A stretch of DNA of 42,061 bases from Gemmatimonas sp. (lineage in GTDB: Bacteria > Gemmatimonadota > Gemmatimonadetes > Gemmatimonadales > Gemmatimonadaceae): assembly GCA_011390805.1 (NCBI GenBank), contig JAABRT010000026.1, positions 1 through 42,061 on the forward strand. The letters run 5' to 3'. Below are positions 1 to 7,832 of this stretch, in pieces; within the stretch, counting starts at the first letter, position 1; each line of letters begins with the position of its first letter. Made by a program: the position numbers and the translations under genes. The notes under the pieces were generated by a model. It was not told the DNA's origin and did no database searches. It saw nothing but the letters and a program-made list of their open reading frames with translations.

Positions 1-223
1 CGCCCAGCTTGAAGCCCTGAGTCCATTGGCCACACTTGCTCGCGGCTACGCGGTAGCGCGCACGCCAGAGGGCGCTACTTTGTCGGAGCGGGGGGCGTTT
101 GTCCCCGGCTCGCCGTTTGAGCTGTGGCTGCGTGATGGTATTGTGTCGGCTACGGCTGGCGCGTCCCGTCCACGTCCTGACTTTCCCGCGAACGACTCAG
201 TATCTGACGTGGAGCGCACATGA
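1..223 (+). CDS. xseA: Exodeoxyribonuclease VII large subunit, C-terminal end (partial)
   Basis: Only the last 73 or so codons are present; the gene enters from the left edge, with its reading frame at base 2. The peptide begins AQLEALSPLATLARGYAV, the conserved C-terminal signature of the exonuclease VII large subunit, and ends in a poorly conserved tail. XseA with XseB forms a cytoplasmic nuclease that degrades single-stranded DNA to oligonucleotides and acts in repair and recombination. The stop overlaps the xseB start by four bases (ATGA), the usual xseA-xseB arrangement, which supports the call although the catalytic part lies outside the window. Confidence 0.9.
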   Translation, partial: AQLEALSPLATLARGYAVARTPEGATLSERGAFVPGSPFELWLRDGIVSATAGASRPRPDFPANDSVSDVERT

Positions 224-432
224 GCTTTGAAGAAGATGTGATGCGACTGGAATCGATTGTGCGCGACCTTGATCGTGATGACCTCGATCTGGATCGGGCG
301 CTGCGTTTGTTCGAGGAAGGCATCGCACGTTTGCGTTCCGCCTCGGCGGCACTCACCGAAGCCAACGGGCGTGTACAGGAGCTCGTGGCGGCGGCCGATG
401 GATCTTTTGCACTGACCGACCGTGACAACTGA
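220..432 (+). CDS. xseB: Exodeoxyribonuclease VII small subunit
   Basis: A 70-residue protein of the size usual for XseB. It begins MSFEEDVMRLESIVRDLD and continues with the typical two-helix pattern, including the LDRALRLFEEGIARL stretch (Leu/Glu-rich helix) that packs along the large subunit. It has no catalytic residues of its own and is needed for assembly of the XseA-XseB nuclease. The ATG overlaps the xseA stop by four bases, so the two subunits are probably translationally coupled. Its own end overlaps or abuts the ispA start, an order (xseA-xseB-ispA-dxs) found in many bacteria. Confidence 0.93.
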   Translation: MSFEEDVMRLESIVRDLDRDDLDLDRALRLFEEGIARLRSASAALTEANGRVQELVAAADGSFALTDRDN

Positions 433-1366
433 GCAACTTGTGCGGCCGTCTGCGCTGGCCAGCGCTCCTACTCCCATGCCGTCAGCCAACCGTTTTTCGG
501 ATGACCGGCTCGCGGTGCAGCGTGCGCTAGACGCGTTCTGTGCCCGCTGGCTTACGGAGGTCGCGCCGCGGACGGCCGAAGCCGTTCGATACGCGCTGCT
601 GGGTGAAGGCAAACGATTGCGCGCCATCCTGCTGCTCGAAGCCAGCCGCGCGTGCGGTGGTCCCGCCGATGCCTACGAGCTCGCGGCGGCTGTTGAAGTG
701 GTGCACGCGTATTCGCTCGTGCATGACGATCTGCCCTGCATGGATGACGACGATGTGCGTCGTGGCCGCCCTACCGTGCACCGCGTGTACGGCGTGCCGG
801 TGGCGACGGCGGCGGGACTGGCCATGGTACCGCTGGCGGCGCGCAGCGCCTATCGCGCCGCGCTGGAGTTGGGGCTGTCGACGTCGGAGGCGGGCGACGT
901 GGTGCGCACGCTCATGGATGCCTCCGGTGCGAGCGGCATGATCGGTGGACAGCTGCTTGATCTTGAGGCCGAAGGTGTCGCGCTGCCGCTCGACGCCATG
1001 GAAAGGGTGCACCGGCTGAAAACCGGCGCACTCATTGCGGCGTCGGTTACCCTTGGTGCACAGGCCGCCCGGGCCAGTGCACAGCGACGCGCCGCACTGG
1101 CACATTACGGGGCCGCGATCGGTCTCGCGTTTCAGATCGCCGACGACGTGCTTGACGTTACGGCGACCACCGATGAACTCGGGAAAACGGCCGGCCGCGA
1201 TCTGGCGCTGGCCAAAAGCACCTATCCGGCGCTGCTCGGTGTAGAGGGAGCGATCGAGCGCGCCACGGCGTTAATCAACGAAGCATGCGAGACACTCGCC
1301 GCGGAGGGGTTGCTGACTCCTACGCTCGAGCAGCTGGCGCGGTACATCGTCGAGCGACGGAACTGA
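422..1366 (+). CDS. ispA: Polyprenyl (farnesyl/geranylgeranyl) diphosphate synthase
   Basis: All-alpha trans-isoprenyl diphosphate synthase that condenses dimethylallyl or geranyl diphosphate with isopentenyl diphosphate in the cytoplasm. The first aspartate-rich motif DDLPCMDDDD lies near residue 101 and the second, QIADDVLDVT followed by GKTAGRDLALAKSTYP, near residue 238. These bind the Mg-diphosphate. Chain-length specificity cannot be settled from sequence alone; farnesyl is the usual product in this context. The start is uncertain: GTG 422 gives 314 residues and overlaps xseB by 11 bases, whereas ATG 476 gives 296 residues, closer to the family length. Neither has a clear Shine-Dalgarno. 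The next gene is dxs, the first enzyme of the pathway supplying its substrates. Confidence 0.9.
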   Translation: MTTEQLVRPSALASAPTPMPSANRFSDDRLAVQRALDAFCARWLTEVAPRTAEAVRYALLGEGKRLRAILLLEASRACGGPADAYELAAAVEVVHAYSLVHDDLPCMDDDDVRRGRPTVHRVYGVPVATAAGLAMVPLAARSAYRAALELGLSTSEAGDVVRTLMDASGASGMIGGQLLDLEAEGVALPLDAMERVHRLKTGALIAASVTLGAQAARASAQRRAALAHYGAAIGLAFQIADDVLDVTATTDELGKTAGRDLALAKSTYPALLGVEGAIERATALINEACETLAAEGLLTPTLEQLARYIVERRN

Positions 1367-1416
1367 CGGTCTCGTCCGACCGCCCTCCGCCCCCGACAAC
1401 TCTAACTCGAACTGCC

Positions 1417-3309
1417 ATGTCCATCCTCGATAAGATCAAGTCTCCTGCCGACCTGCGCGGACTTTCCCGCGATGAACTGCGTGCTGTCGCCGATGAAATG
1501 CGTGCGCGACTGATCGACGTCTGTTCAGACACTGGTGGACACATCGGAGCAGGACTGGGCGTGGTCGAGCTGACGATCGCGTTGCACACCGTGTTCAACA
1601 CACCGCGCGATTTGCTGGTGTGGGACGTGGGGCACCAAGGCTATCCGCACAAGCTGCTCACCGGTCGCAATGATCGTCTCGAAACGCTGCGTCAGGAAAA
1701 CGGTCTCAGCGGCTTCCTCAAGCGCAGCGAAAGCGAATACGACACCTTTGGCGCGGGACACGCGGCGACTGCAATTTCCGCCGCCGTCGGTATGGCGGCC
1801 GGTCGCGATATGCGTGGCGAGGATTTCAAGGTCGCGGCGATTCTTGGCGATGGCGCGCTGTCATCTGGGTTGTCGTATGAAGGACTCAACAACGCCGGTC
1901 ACTCCGACCGCGATCTGATTGTGGTGCTCAATGACAACGAGATGTCCATTGCGCCCAACGTTGGTGCGATGCACAAGTATCTGCTGTCGGTGCAGCGCAA
2001 TCCGTTGTACAACCGCCTGCGCTCCAAGATCGGTGACCTGGTTGATTCGGCACCGTCGCCGTTTACCGGTGTGAGCACGCTGGTGCGCAAATGGGAAGAG
2101 AGCGTCAAGTCGTTTCTCACGCCCGGCGTGCTGTTTGAGGAGTTGGGCTTCCGCTACTTCGGACCGGTGGATGGTCACGACATGGACGCGCTCGTGGAAA
2201 CACTCAGCGCGGTGCGTGATTTCAAGGGACCACGCCTGGTGCATGTGATTACGCAAAAGGGCAAAGGCTTTCCGGCTGGTGAGCATGGTGAAAAGTGGCA
2301 CGCGTTGCCGCCCGGACATGATCCGGCCACCGGCAAGCAGCGCGCAGCAGCCAAGGCGGGCAATCCCAACTACACCGCCGTATTCAGCAAGGGACTGGTG
2401 GAGCTTGGCGAGGAGGTCGACAATCTCGCCGTGATCACCGCTGCCATGCCCGGCGGTACGGGCACGGGCGCGTTCGGCAAAGCGTACCCCAAGCGCTTCT
2501 TTGATGTAGGCATCGCCGAAGGCCATGCCGTCACGTTTGCTGCTGGTCTGGCCACACAGGGCATCAAGCCTGTAGTTGCGATTTACTCCACGTTCCTGCA
2601 GCGCGGCTTCGACAACATCGTGCATGACGTAGCCATTCAGCACTTGCCGGTAACGTTCTGCATGGACCGCGCGGGACTCGTTGGTGAAGACGGCGAAACA
2701 CATGCCGGCCTGTATGACATTGCCTACATGCTGGCGGTGCCCGGCATGACCGTGACCGCGCCACGCAACGGCGCTGAGATGCTGGGGCTGTTGCGCGCGG
2801 GTGTCGAACATGATGGTCCGTTGTGTGTGCGTTATCCGCGCGATCTCTCCCCCGATGTGCCGCCGGCCATGAAGGACATTCCAGCCGTGCCGTACGCGAC
2901 GTGGGAAGTACCGCGTCACGGTCGTGAGCTGGCCGTGCTGGCGGTTGGCACCATGGTGGAAATCGCACTCGAAGCCGCCGAGCAGCTGGCGGCCGATGGC
3001 TTTGACATCACGGTGGTGAACTGCCGCTATCTCAAGCCGTACGACGAAGTCACGCTCAACGCGATTCTCTCTGATCACTCCATGGTGCTCACGCTTGAAG
3101 AGGGCACGGTGATCAACGGGTTTGGTGCGTTCATGAGCTCCACAATCCGTCGTCTGGCACCGCAGGTGCGTGTGTCGGTGCACGGCGTGCCTGATCGTAT
3201 CGTGTACGCCGCGTCGCGTGCCCGTCAGCTGGCGCAATGCGGACTTGACGTCGCGGGCGTGGTAGAACGCGTTCGTGCACTGCACGAGTCCGAAGCGCTG
3301 GCCGGCTGA
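1417..3309 (+). CDS. dxs: 1-deoxy-D-xylulose-5-phosphate synthase
   Basis: Thiamine-diphosphate enzyme that condenses pyruvate with glyceraldehyde 3-phosphate to give DXP, the entry step of the MEP isoprenoid pathway and a precursor for thiamine and pyridoxal. From ATG 1417 the product has 630 residues, normal for the family, and starts MSILDKIKSPADLRGLS. The ThDP-binding stretch GDGALSSGLSYEGLNN with a downstream NDNEMSI is present, as are the VWDVGHQGYPHKLLTGR signature and the GIAEGHAV segment carrying the catalytic Glu. The frame stays open further upstream, but family alignment favours ATG 1417. There is no Shine-Dalgarno before it and TAACTC lies 8 bases upstream, so leaderless initiation is possible. 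It follows ispA and overlaps nadK by one base. Confidence 0.96.
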   Translation: MSILDKIKSPADLRGLSRDELRAVADEMRARLIDVCSDTGGHIGAGLGVVELTIALHTVFNTPRDLLVWDVGHQGYPHKLLTGRNDRLETLRQENGLSGFLKRSESEYDTFGAGHAATAISAAVGMAAGRDMRGEDFKVAAILGDGALSSGLSYEGLNNAGHSDRDLIVVLNDNEMSIAPNVGAMHKYLLSVQRNPLYNRLRSKIGDLVDSAPSPFTGVSTLVRKWEESVKSFLTPGVLFEELGFRYFGPVDGHDMDALVETLSAVRDFKGPRLVHVITQKGKGFPAGEHGEKWHALPPGHDPATGKQRAAAKAGNPNYTAVFSKGLVELGEEVDNLAVITAAMPGGTGTGAFGKAYPKRFFDVGIAEGHAVTFAAGLATQGIKPVVAIYSTFLQRGFDNIVHDVAIQHLPVTFCMDRAGLVGEDGETHAGLYDIAYMLAVPGMTVTAPRNGAEMLGLLRAGVEHDGPLCVRYPRDLSPDVPPAMKDIPAVPYATWEVPRHGRELAVLAVGTMVEIALEAAEQLAADGFDITVVNCRYLKPYDEVTLNAILSDHSMVLTLEEGTVINGFGAFMSSTIRRLAPQVRVSVHGVPDRIVYAASRARQLAQCGLDVAGVVERVRALHESEALAG

Positions 3310-4184
3310 TGCGCATCGGTGTCATTGGTCATCGCGGGTACGCCGGGTTGCCTGGTGTGCTCGGTGCATTGCTCGACATGGCGCCTGCACTTGGCGCCAC
3401 GCTGGCATTTGAAGAAGAACTTCACGAGATCGCCGAAGACGGCGAAGCACTCGAAGGACCAGAGACACTCGATCTGCTGCTCACGCTGGGCGGTGACGGT
3501 ACGCTGTTGCGTGGTGCGCGCTATCTGTCGGGGCGGGACATCCCGATTCTCGGAGTAAACCTAGGGCGCCTGGGCTTTCTTACCTCGTGCGGCGGCGACG
3601 AGTTTGAAGATGCGTTGCGTTTGTGGTCACGCGGCGAGTTCATGGCCGAAAATCGCATGACGCTTGAGGCGCGCGCCTACGGCGTGGACGATGAACCGCG
3701 CGGACACTGGCGTTGCCTCAACGATGTCGTTCTCCACAAAGGTGGATTCGCGCGCGTCGTGCGCTTTGGTGTGCATGTAGACGGCGAACCCATCGGTGCC
3801 TTGGGAGCTGATGGCGTGGTGATTTCCACGCCGACTGGATCAACCGGCTACAGCCTGTCTGCGGGCGGGCCGGTGGTTGTGCCTACCGTTGAATCCATCA
3901 TCGTGACGCCCGTGTCTCCGCACACGCTGGCCATGCGTCCGTTGGTCCTGCCACCGGATGTTGAAGTTGCGGTGCGTGCAGAAGATGGGCCGGAGGGACT
4001 TTTGGTAACGGTAGACGGGCAGGTGGGCACTACGTTTACCGCTGGAGAAACACTCCGCATCCGTCGAGCTCCCACCCCGGTTCGCATTGTCCGCTTCCCT
4101 GGCACCTCGTTCTTCGTGCGTCTGCGCCACAAGCTTGGGTGGGGCGGTCTTACCGAGCGCGACGGCGTCGTCGCACCGGTGTAA
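3309..4184 (+). CDS. nadK: NAD kinase
   Basis: Phosphorylates NAD+ at the 2'-hydroxyl of the adenosine ribose to make NADP+, using ATP or polyphosphate. The 291-residue product has the GGDGT motif near residue 62 that carries the catalytic aspartate, followed by the ILGVNLGRLGFLT segment, and the second conserved block TPTGSTGYSLSAGGPV near residue 178. The start codon shares its A with the dxs stop (TGATG). The dxs-nadK-recN order links NADP supply, isoprenoid synthesis and DNA repair in one transcript, as in several other bacteria. The C-terminal tail (LGWGGLTERDGV) is typical of this group of NAD kinases. Confidence 0.95.
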   Translation: MRIGVIGHRGYAGLPGVLGALLDMAPALGATLAFEEELHEIAEDGEALEGPETLDLLLTLGGDGTLLRGARYLSGRDIPILGVNLGRLGFLTSCGGDEFEDALRLWSRGEFMAENRMTLEARAYGVDDEPRGHWRCLNDVVLHKGGFARVVRFGVHVDGEPIGALGADGVVISTPTGSTGYSLSAGGPVVVPTVESIIVTPVSPHTLAMRPLVLPPDVEVAVRAEDGPEGLLVTVDGQVGTTFTAGETLRIRRAPTPVRIVRFPGTSFFVRLRHKLGWGGLTERDGVVAPV

Positions 4185-4197
4185 CGGGCCGCGCGGC

Positions 4198-5889
4198 GTG
4201 CTCCTTGAGCTTCGCCTGCGCAACGTCGCCGTCATTGAATCGGTAACGCTGCCACTGGCCTCGGGTTTGAATGTGCTCACCGGCGAAACCGGCGCGGGCA
4301 AATCGTTGATTGTCGGCTCGCTTGGCCTCCTGCTGGGAGAGCGCGCAGCGGCCGACCGCATTCGCGCCGGTGCAGACAAGGCGGTGGTTGAAGCTACGTT
4401 CGACACATCCGCGCGACCCGAGTTGCGCGACTGGCTCGACGAACGCGGGATCGAAGCCGACGAGCACACGCTCACACTCAAACGCGAAGTGTCAGCCGCC
4501 GGACGCAGCAGGGCGTGGGTGAACGGCTCTTCGGTCACGATTGGTGTACTGCGTGAATTGGGTGCGATGCTGGTTGTGGTGTACGGTCAGCACGAGGCGC
4601 AGCAGTTGCTCGACGCATCAGCGCAGCGCGATGTGCTCGACGCATTTGCCGAGGCGCAGGACGACGCGGCCCTGGTGGGCGCAGCACACGCGCGTGTGCT
4701 GGCAGCGAAGCAGGAACTCGATGCGCTTGACGATCGCCGGCAAGCCGCGCAGCAGCGGGCTGATTATCTGCGATTCCTCGTGCACGAGATTGAATCGGCT
4801 GCCGTAAAACCGGGCGATGACGAGGCGGTTGAAGCCGAACATCGTCGTCTGGCACACGCCGAGGAACTGCGCAGCAGTGCATCGCAGGCGGCTGACATTC
4901 TCAGTGGCGAAAACATGTCAGTGTTGGCGCAGCTGGATACCGTGCGACGCGCGCTCATCAGTTTGCAGCGCATTGATTCCGATCTTGAACGGTTGCAGCC
5001 AGCCTTTGACGGCGCGTACTTCGCGCTCGATGAGTTGTCGCGCGAGTTGGCCAACTATGCCGAAGCTGTAGACGCCGATCCCCGCAGGCTTCAGGAAGTC
5101 GATGCGCGTCGCGCCGTGTTGCATCAGCTGGTGCGGAAATACGGTCCTGAAATCAGTGATGTGCTCGCAACCCTGGAAAGCAGTCGTACCGAACTCGCGT
5201 TGGTAGACGACGCCGACGACGCCAGGCGACGTGTCGAACTGAAGTTGCGCAATGCTGAGGATGAGCGAGCAAAGGGTGCGCGCTCACTCTCCGCCAAGCG
5301 CAAGAAAGCCGCCGGCACGCTGGCGCGTTCCGTCACGGCACTTCTGCCTGAGCTTGGTATGCCCGGCGGCATGTTTGCGGTGCGACTTGCCGCGTTGCCG
5401 GAAACGGGTGGCTTTGGTGCCGAGCAGGTGCAGTTTGTCGCAGCGCTGAACAAAGGAATGAGCGAAGGTCCGCTCGATCGTGTGGCCAGCGGCGGCGAGC
5501 TCTCACGTGTGATGTTGGCGCTCAGCACCGTGCTGGTGCGCGTACAGCGGGTTCCAACGCTCGTGTTCGATGAGGTGGACGCCGGGGTAGGCGGCGCAGT
5601 TGCGTGGCAGGTGGGGGCACTCATGCGCACGGTGGCCGCACATCATCAGGTGCTGGCGATATCACACCTCGCGCAGATCGCCGCCAGTGCGCATCATCAC
5701 GTCGTGATTCGCAAGAACGCAAACGCGACAGGAGGTCTCACCACCGCCGATACGCACATTGTCTCCGACAACGATCGCGTCATCGAACTCTCACGCATGC
5801 TCGGCGGTGACGCGGAGCGTGAGGTGAGTCGGGCGCACGCCCGGGAAATGCTTGAGCGGGGGCAGTCCGCCAAGCTTAACGAAGCGTAG
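4198..5889 (+). CDS. recN: DNA repair protein RecN
   Basis: SMC-like ATPase acting early in double-strand-break repair. The N-terminal half-head LLELRLRNVAVIESVTLPL is followed by Walker A GETGAGKS near residue 31. A long helical, probably coiled-coil region fills the centre, and the C-terminal half-head has the ABC signature RVASGGELSRVMLAL and Walker B LVFDEVDAGVGG. I place the start at GTG 4198 because it gives the canonical RecN N-terminus and 563 residues. The frame stays open upstream to 4087, but that part overlaps nadK and does not resemble RecN. The gap to nadK is 13 bases. It is the last + strand gene before a convergent minus-strand gene. Confidence 0.94.
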   Translation: MLLELRLRNVAVIESVTLPLASGLNVLTGETGAGKSLIVGSLGLLLGERAAADRIRAGADKAVVEATFDTSARPELRDWLDERGIEADEHTLTLKREVSAAGRSRAWVNGSSVTIGVLRELGAMLVVVYGQHEAQQLLDASAQRDVLDAFAEAQDDAALVGAAHARVLAAKQELDALDDRRQAAQQRADYLRFLVHEIESAAVKPGDDEAVEAEHRRLAHAEELRSSASQAADILSGENMSVLAQLDTVRRALISLQRIDSDLERLQPAFDGAYFALDELSRELANYAEAVDADPRRLQEVDARRAVLHQLVRKYGPEISDVLATLESSRTELALVDDADDARRRVELKLRNAEDERAKGARSLSAKRKKAAGTLARSVTALLPELGMPGGMFAVRLAALPETGGFGAEQVQFVAALNKGMSEGPLDRVASGGELSRVMLALSTVLVRVQRVPTLVFDEVDAGVGGAVAWQVGALMRTVAAHHQVLAISHLAQIAASAHHHVVIRKNANATGGLTTADTHIVSDNDRVIELSRMLGGDAEREVSRAHAREMLERGQSAKLNEA

Positions 5890-5906
5890 TCGGGTTAGCG
5901 CGGACC

Positions 5907-5957
5907 GCGCGCGGCGTGTATCAGCGCGCGGCGTGTATCAGCGCGCGGCGTGTATCA
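5907..5957 (+). repeat. Three perfect tandem copies of a 17-bp unit
   Basis: Copies run 5907-5923, 5924-5940 and 5941-5957, each reading GCGCGCGGCGTGTATCA. The array fills the gap between the convergent genes recN and the minus-strand outer-membrane-type gene, and the last TCA of copy 3 is the stop codon (TGA) of that minus-strand gene. The flank CCGCGCGCGG at 5905-5914 is itself palindromic. Function is unknown; it could form GC-rich structure between convergent transcripts or be a slippage product. Confidence 0.95.
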
Positions 5958-7691
5958 GCGTCGCGGAAAGCGCGGAAACACGCGCAGTTCCAGCCGGTCG
6001 CGCGAGAGCGACGGCACGGTGACGCCTGATGCAGTGAGTGCCACATCGTGGGCAAAGTGAACCTCTACTGCAAACTTGGACTGCCCGCGCGCGTACGCCG
6101 CCAACGTGGAATACGTAACGCCCAGCGAACCGAACTGCACCGTGCCTGAAGGCGACGTGTAGGCCTCACCACCGTCGAGCGGCTCGTAGCGGTCGGCGCC
6201 GATGGAGCGCACCATCCAGAGTGCGGACACACCGAACTTGTCGCCAAGATTCAGTCGGGGCGCGATTTCCAGATCAAAACGCTGCCCGAGCTTGCGTGAC
6301 GCTGCCTGCGGGCGGCCCACAAAAAACAGGTCGGTGAATCCGGCACCCGGAAGTCGCACTACGGCTTCATCGGCCAGTGGCGTAGTGCCGCGCAGCGTTG
6401 CCGATACCCACGCACGCTGCTTCCAAACGGCATCACCCGTAATGCGGAACAACAGCGCGTTTACTCCGTCGCCGGTGGCCAGTGCAAACGGTTCATTGGA
6501 CTGGGCGCTGCTGGCCGTTCCAAAGCGCCAGCCACCGGACGCCAGTACACGAAAGCCTGATGTTGTAGTGGAGAGACGGGCGATCTGGTCCCCCCCCCAG
6601 GTGTCGAACAGCAGCACGCGCGCTTCAATGTCCACGTCTCCCATGCCGGCGCGGAAGGCGCGGTCGAGGGTGTCGGCGTTCACTCCAAACGCTGAATCCT
6701 GCGCCAGCTCCTGCAGTCCTGCCGATCCGTATACACGCGTTGGTCCAAGCGGACCCGATTCGGGGATCGTGGTAGTGAAGTAGCGCGCAAAGTCGGTGCG
6801 CAACGCGGCCAGCGCGTCGGCAATGGCCTCATGCGCACTGCTTGATTGCACCGGAACAACCGGAGCGCCGGGGTATGTGCCATCGCCGTACACTTCACGC
6901 CACGCGGTGCGGAACGCTTCGGCGCGCGCTGCGAGCGCTGCGGCGGCGGCCGGGTTGGCAAGAATCGCATCACAGGTGTCGGTGCCGCCGGTCGTGCAGC
7001 CGGCAATCGCATCGAGCAACTGGGTGCGCGCGTTGCCGAGTTGTACGAAGATCGAGCCGTTGGCGGTGAGCGCCTGCGCGTTGGTACGGGCCGGGTTTGC
7101 TCCCACATTGGCATCAACGCCCTGGCGATTAAGCACCAGCCGCGCGTCGTGCACCACTTCAACATACGGCACGCGAATACCTACGCTCACCCGCCGCGTA
7201 ATTCCGAAGTCGGCACGGAAGATGGTGGTGGCTTGACGCACGCCACCACGCGCCTCGAGCGGACCCAGGGAAAGCGAAAAGTCCGACGCGCCGCTGAGCG
7301 CACGGATTCCCGACTGCGCTGTCTCCAGCGCCGGCAGTTGCGTGGTCCCGAAGTCGGTTGTGCTGAGCCCGCTGAGCAGCGGCTCACGGCCACCGTCCGG
7401 CAACAGGCGCTGATCCCACTGGTCCCATTGCGCACCCATGAACAGCCGCAATCGTTTGGCCGGGATCGGAATGGCATCGTCGCCCACGCCGGCCACCGCC
7501 TGCGCGTGAACCGTGGCTCCCGGCACCGCGGCGGCAAGAACCGCGCACGCCGCCACCGCCCCGATGCGACGGCGCAGAAGGCGGAGTGAGCAACGCAGCA
7601 AAAGACTCGGCGAGAGGCGCGGCGAGCAACGCGGCGTAAGGCGCGGCGGGATGTTGGGCGTAGTTGAGAACAGATTGAGTTGGGTTGGCAC
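5955..7691 (-). CDS. Putative outer-membrane beta-barrel protein, function unknown
   Basis: 578 residues if started at GTG 7691. The first 40 residues are Arg/Pro/Leu-rich, then a signal-peptide-like core (IGAVAACAVLAAAVPGATVHAQA) ends in an AQA cleavage site near residue 65. The unusually long n-region suggests the true start may be an internal codon. The mature part alternates short amphipathic strands with loops (FDLEIAPRLNLGDKFGVSALW, VQFGSLGVTYSTLAAYARG) and a GMGDVDIEARVLLF segment resembling barrel-type transport proteins. I recognise no named family. A strong sigma70-type promoter lies upstream at 7747-7775. A run of nine G on the coding strand (6590-6598) lies inside the frame. It is convergent with recN and divergent from the next gene. 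Confidence 0.7.
   Translation of the reverse strand: MPTQLNLFSTTPNIPPRLTPRCSPRLSPSLLLRCSLRLLRRRIGAVAACAVLAAAVPGATVHAQAVAGVGDDAIPIPAKRLRLFMGAQWDQWDQRLLPDGGREPLLSGLSTTDFGTTQLPALETAQSGIRALSGASDFSLSLGPLEARGGVRQATTIFRADFGITRRVSVGIRVPYVEVVHDARLVLNRQGVDANVGANPARTNAQALTANGSIFVQLGNARTQLLDAIAGCTTGGTDTCDAILANPAAAAALAARAEAFRTAWREVYGDGTYPGAPVVPVQSSSAHEAIADALAALRTDFARYFTTTIPESGPLGPTRVYGSAGLQELAQDSAFGVNADTLDRAFRAGMGDVDIEARVLLFDTWGGDQIARLSTTTSGFRVLASGGWRFGTASSAQSNEPFALATGDGVNALLFRITGDAVWKQRAWVSATLRGTTPLADEAVVRLPGAGFTDLFFVGRPQAASRKLGQRFDLEIAPRLNLGDKFGVSALWMVRSIGADRYEPLDGGEAYTSPSGTVQFGSLGVTYSTLAAYARGQSKFAVEVHFAHDVALTASGVTVPSLSRDRLELRVFPRFPRR
6590..6598 (-). repeat. G9 homopolymer inside a surface-protein gene
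   Basis: Nine consecutive C on the + strand (G on the coding strand) encode the end of a Trp codon, two Gly codons and the first base of Asp in the putative outer-membrane protein. The frame is open across the tract at this length. Tracts of this kind can slip during replication and switch genes on and off, but nothing here shows that it does so. Confidence 0.9.
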
Positions 7692-7746
7692 GACGCGAAA
7701 CGTAATCCATCAGCGCCGTCGGTCGGCGGGATCGGGCCAACAGGCT

Positions 7747-7775
7747 AGATTAGCCCGATCATTCCCGTCGGTCAA
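7747..7775 (-). promoter_or_regulatory. Sigma70-type promoter for the putative outer-membrane protein gene
   Basis: On the minus strand TTGACC (7775-7770) is followed after 17 bases by TAATCT (7752-7747). Five of six -35 bases match consensus and the spacing is optimal. Transcription would begin near 7740, leaving a leader of about 50 bases to GTG 7691. It lies in the divergent region between this gene and the + strand gene beginning at 7833. Confidence 0.7.
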
Positions 7776-7832
7776 CGCAGCAGTGGCGCACAGGGGTGCG
7801 CTCTGATAGCTCCTCGTGCCTCCAAGGGTTCC

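Noticed and set aside
1861..3285. Long minus-strand frame opposite dxs
   Set aside because: Low-complexity His/Arg/Gln composition and exact overlap with an unmistakable dxs; a codon-bias shadow.
6590..6598. G9 tract as a frameshift error breaking the outer-membrane gene
   Set aside because: The frame is open on both sides and the downstream part keeps barrel-like strand patterns to a natural end, so the given length is coding.
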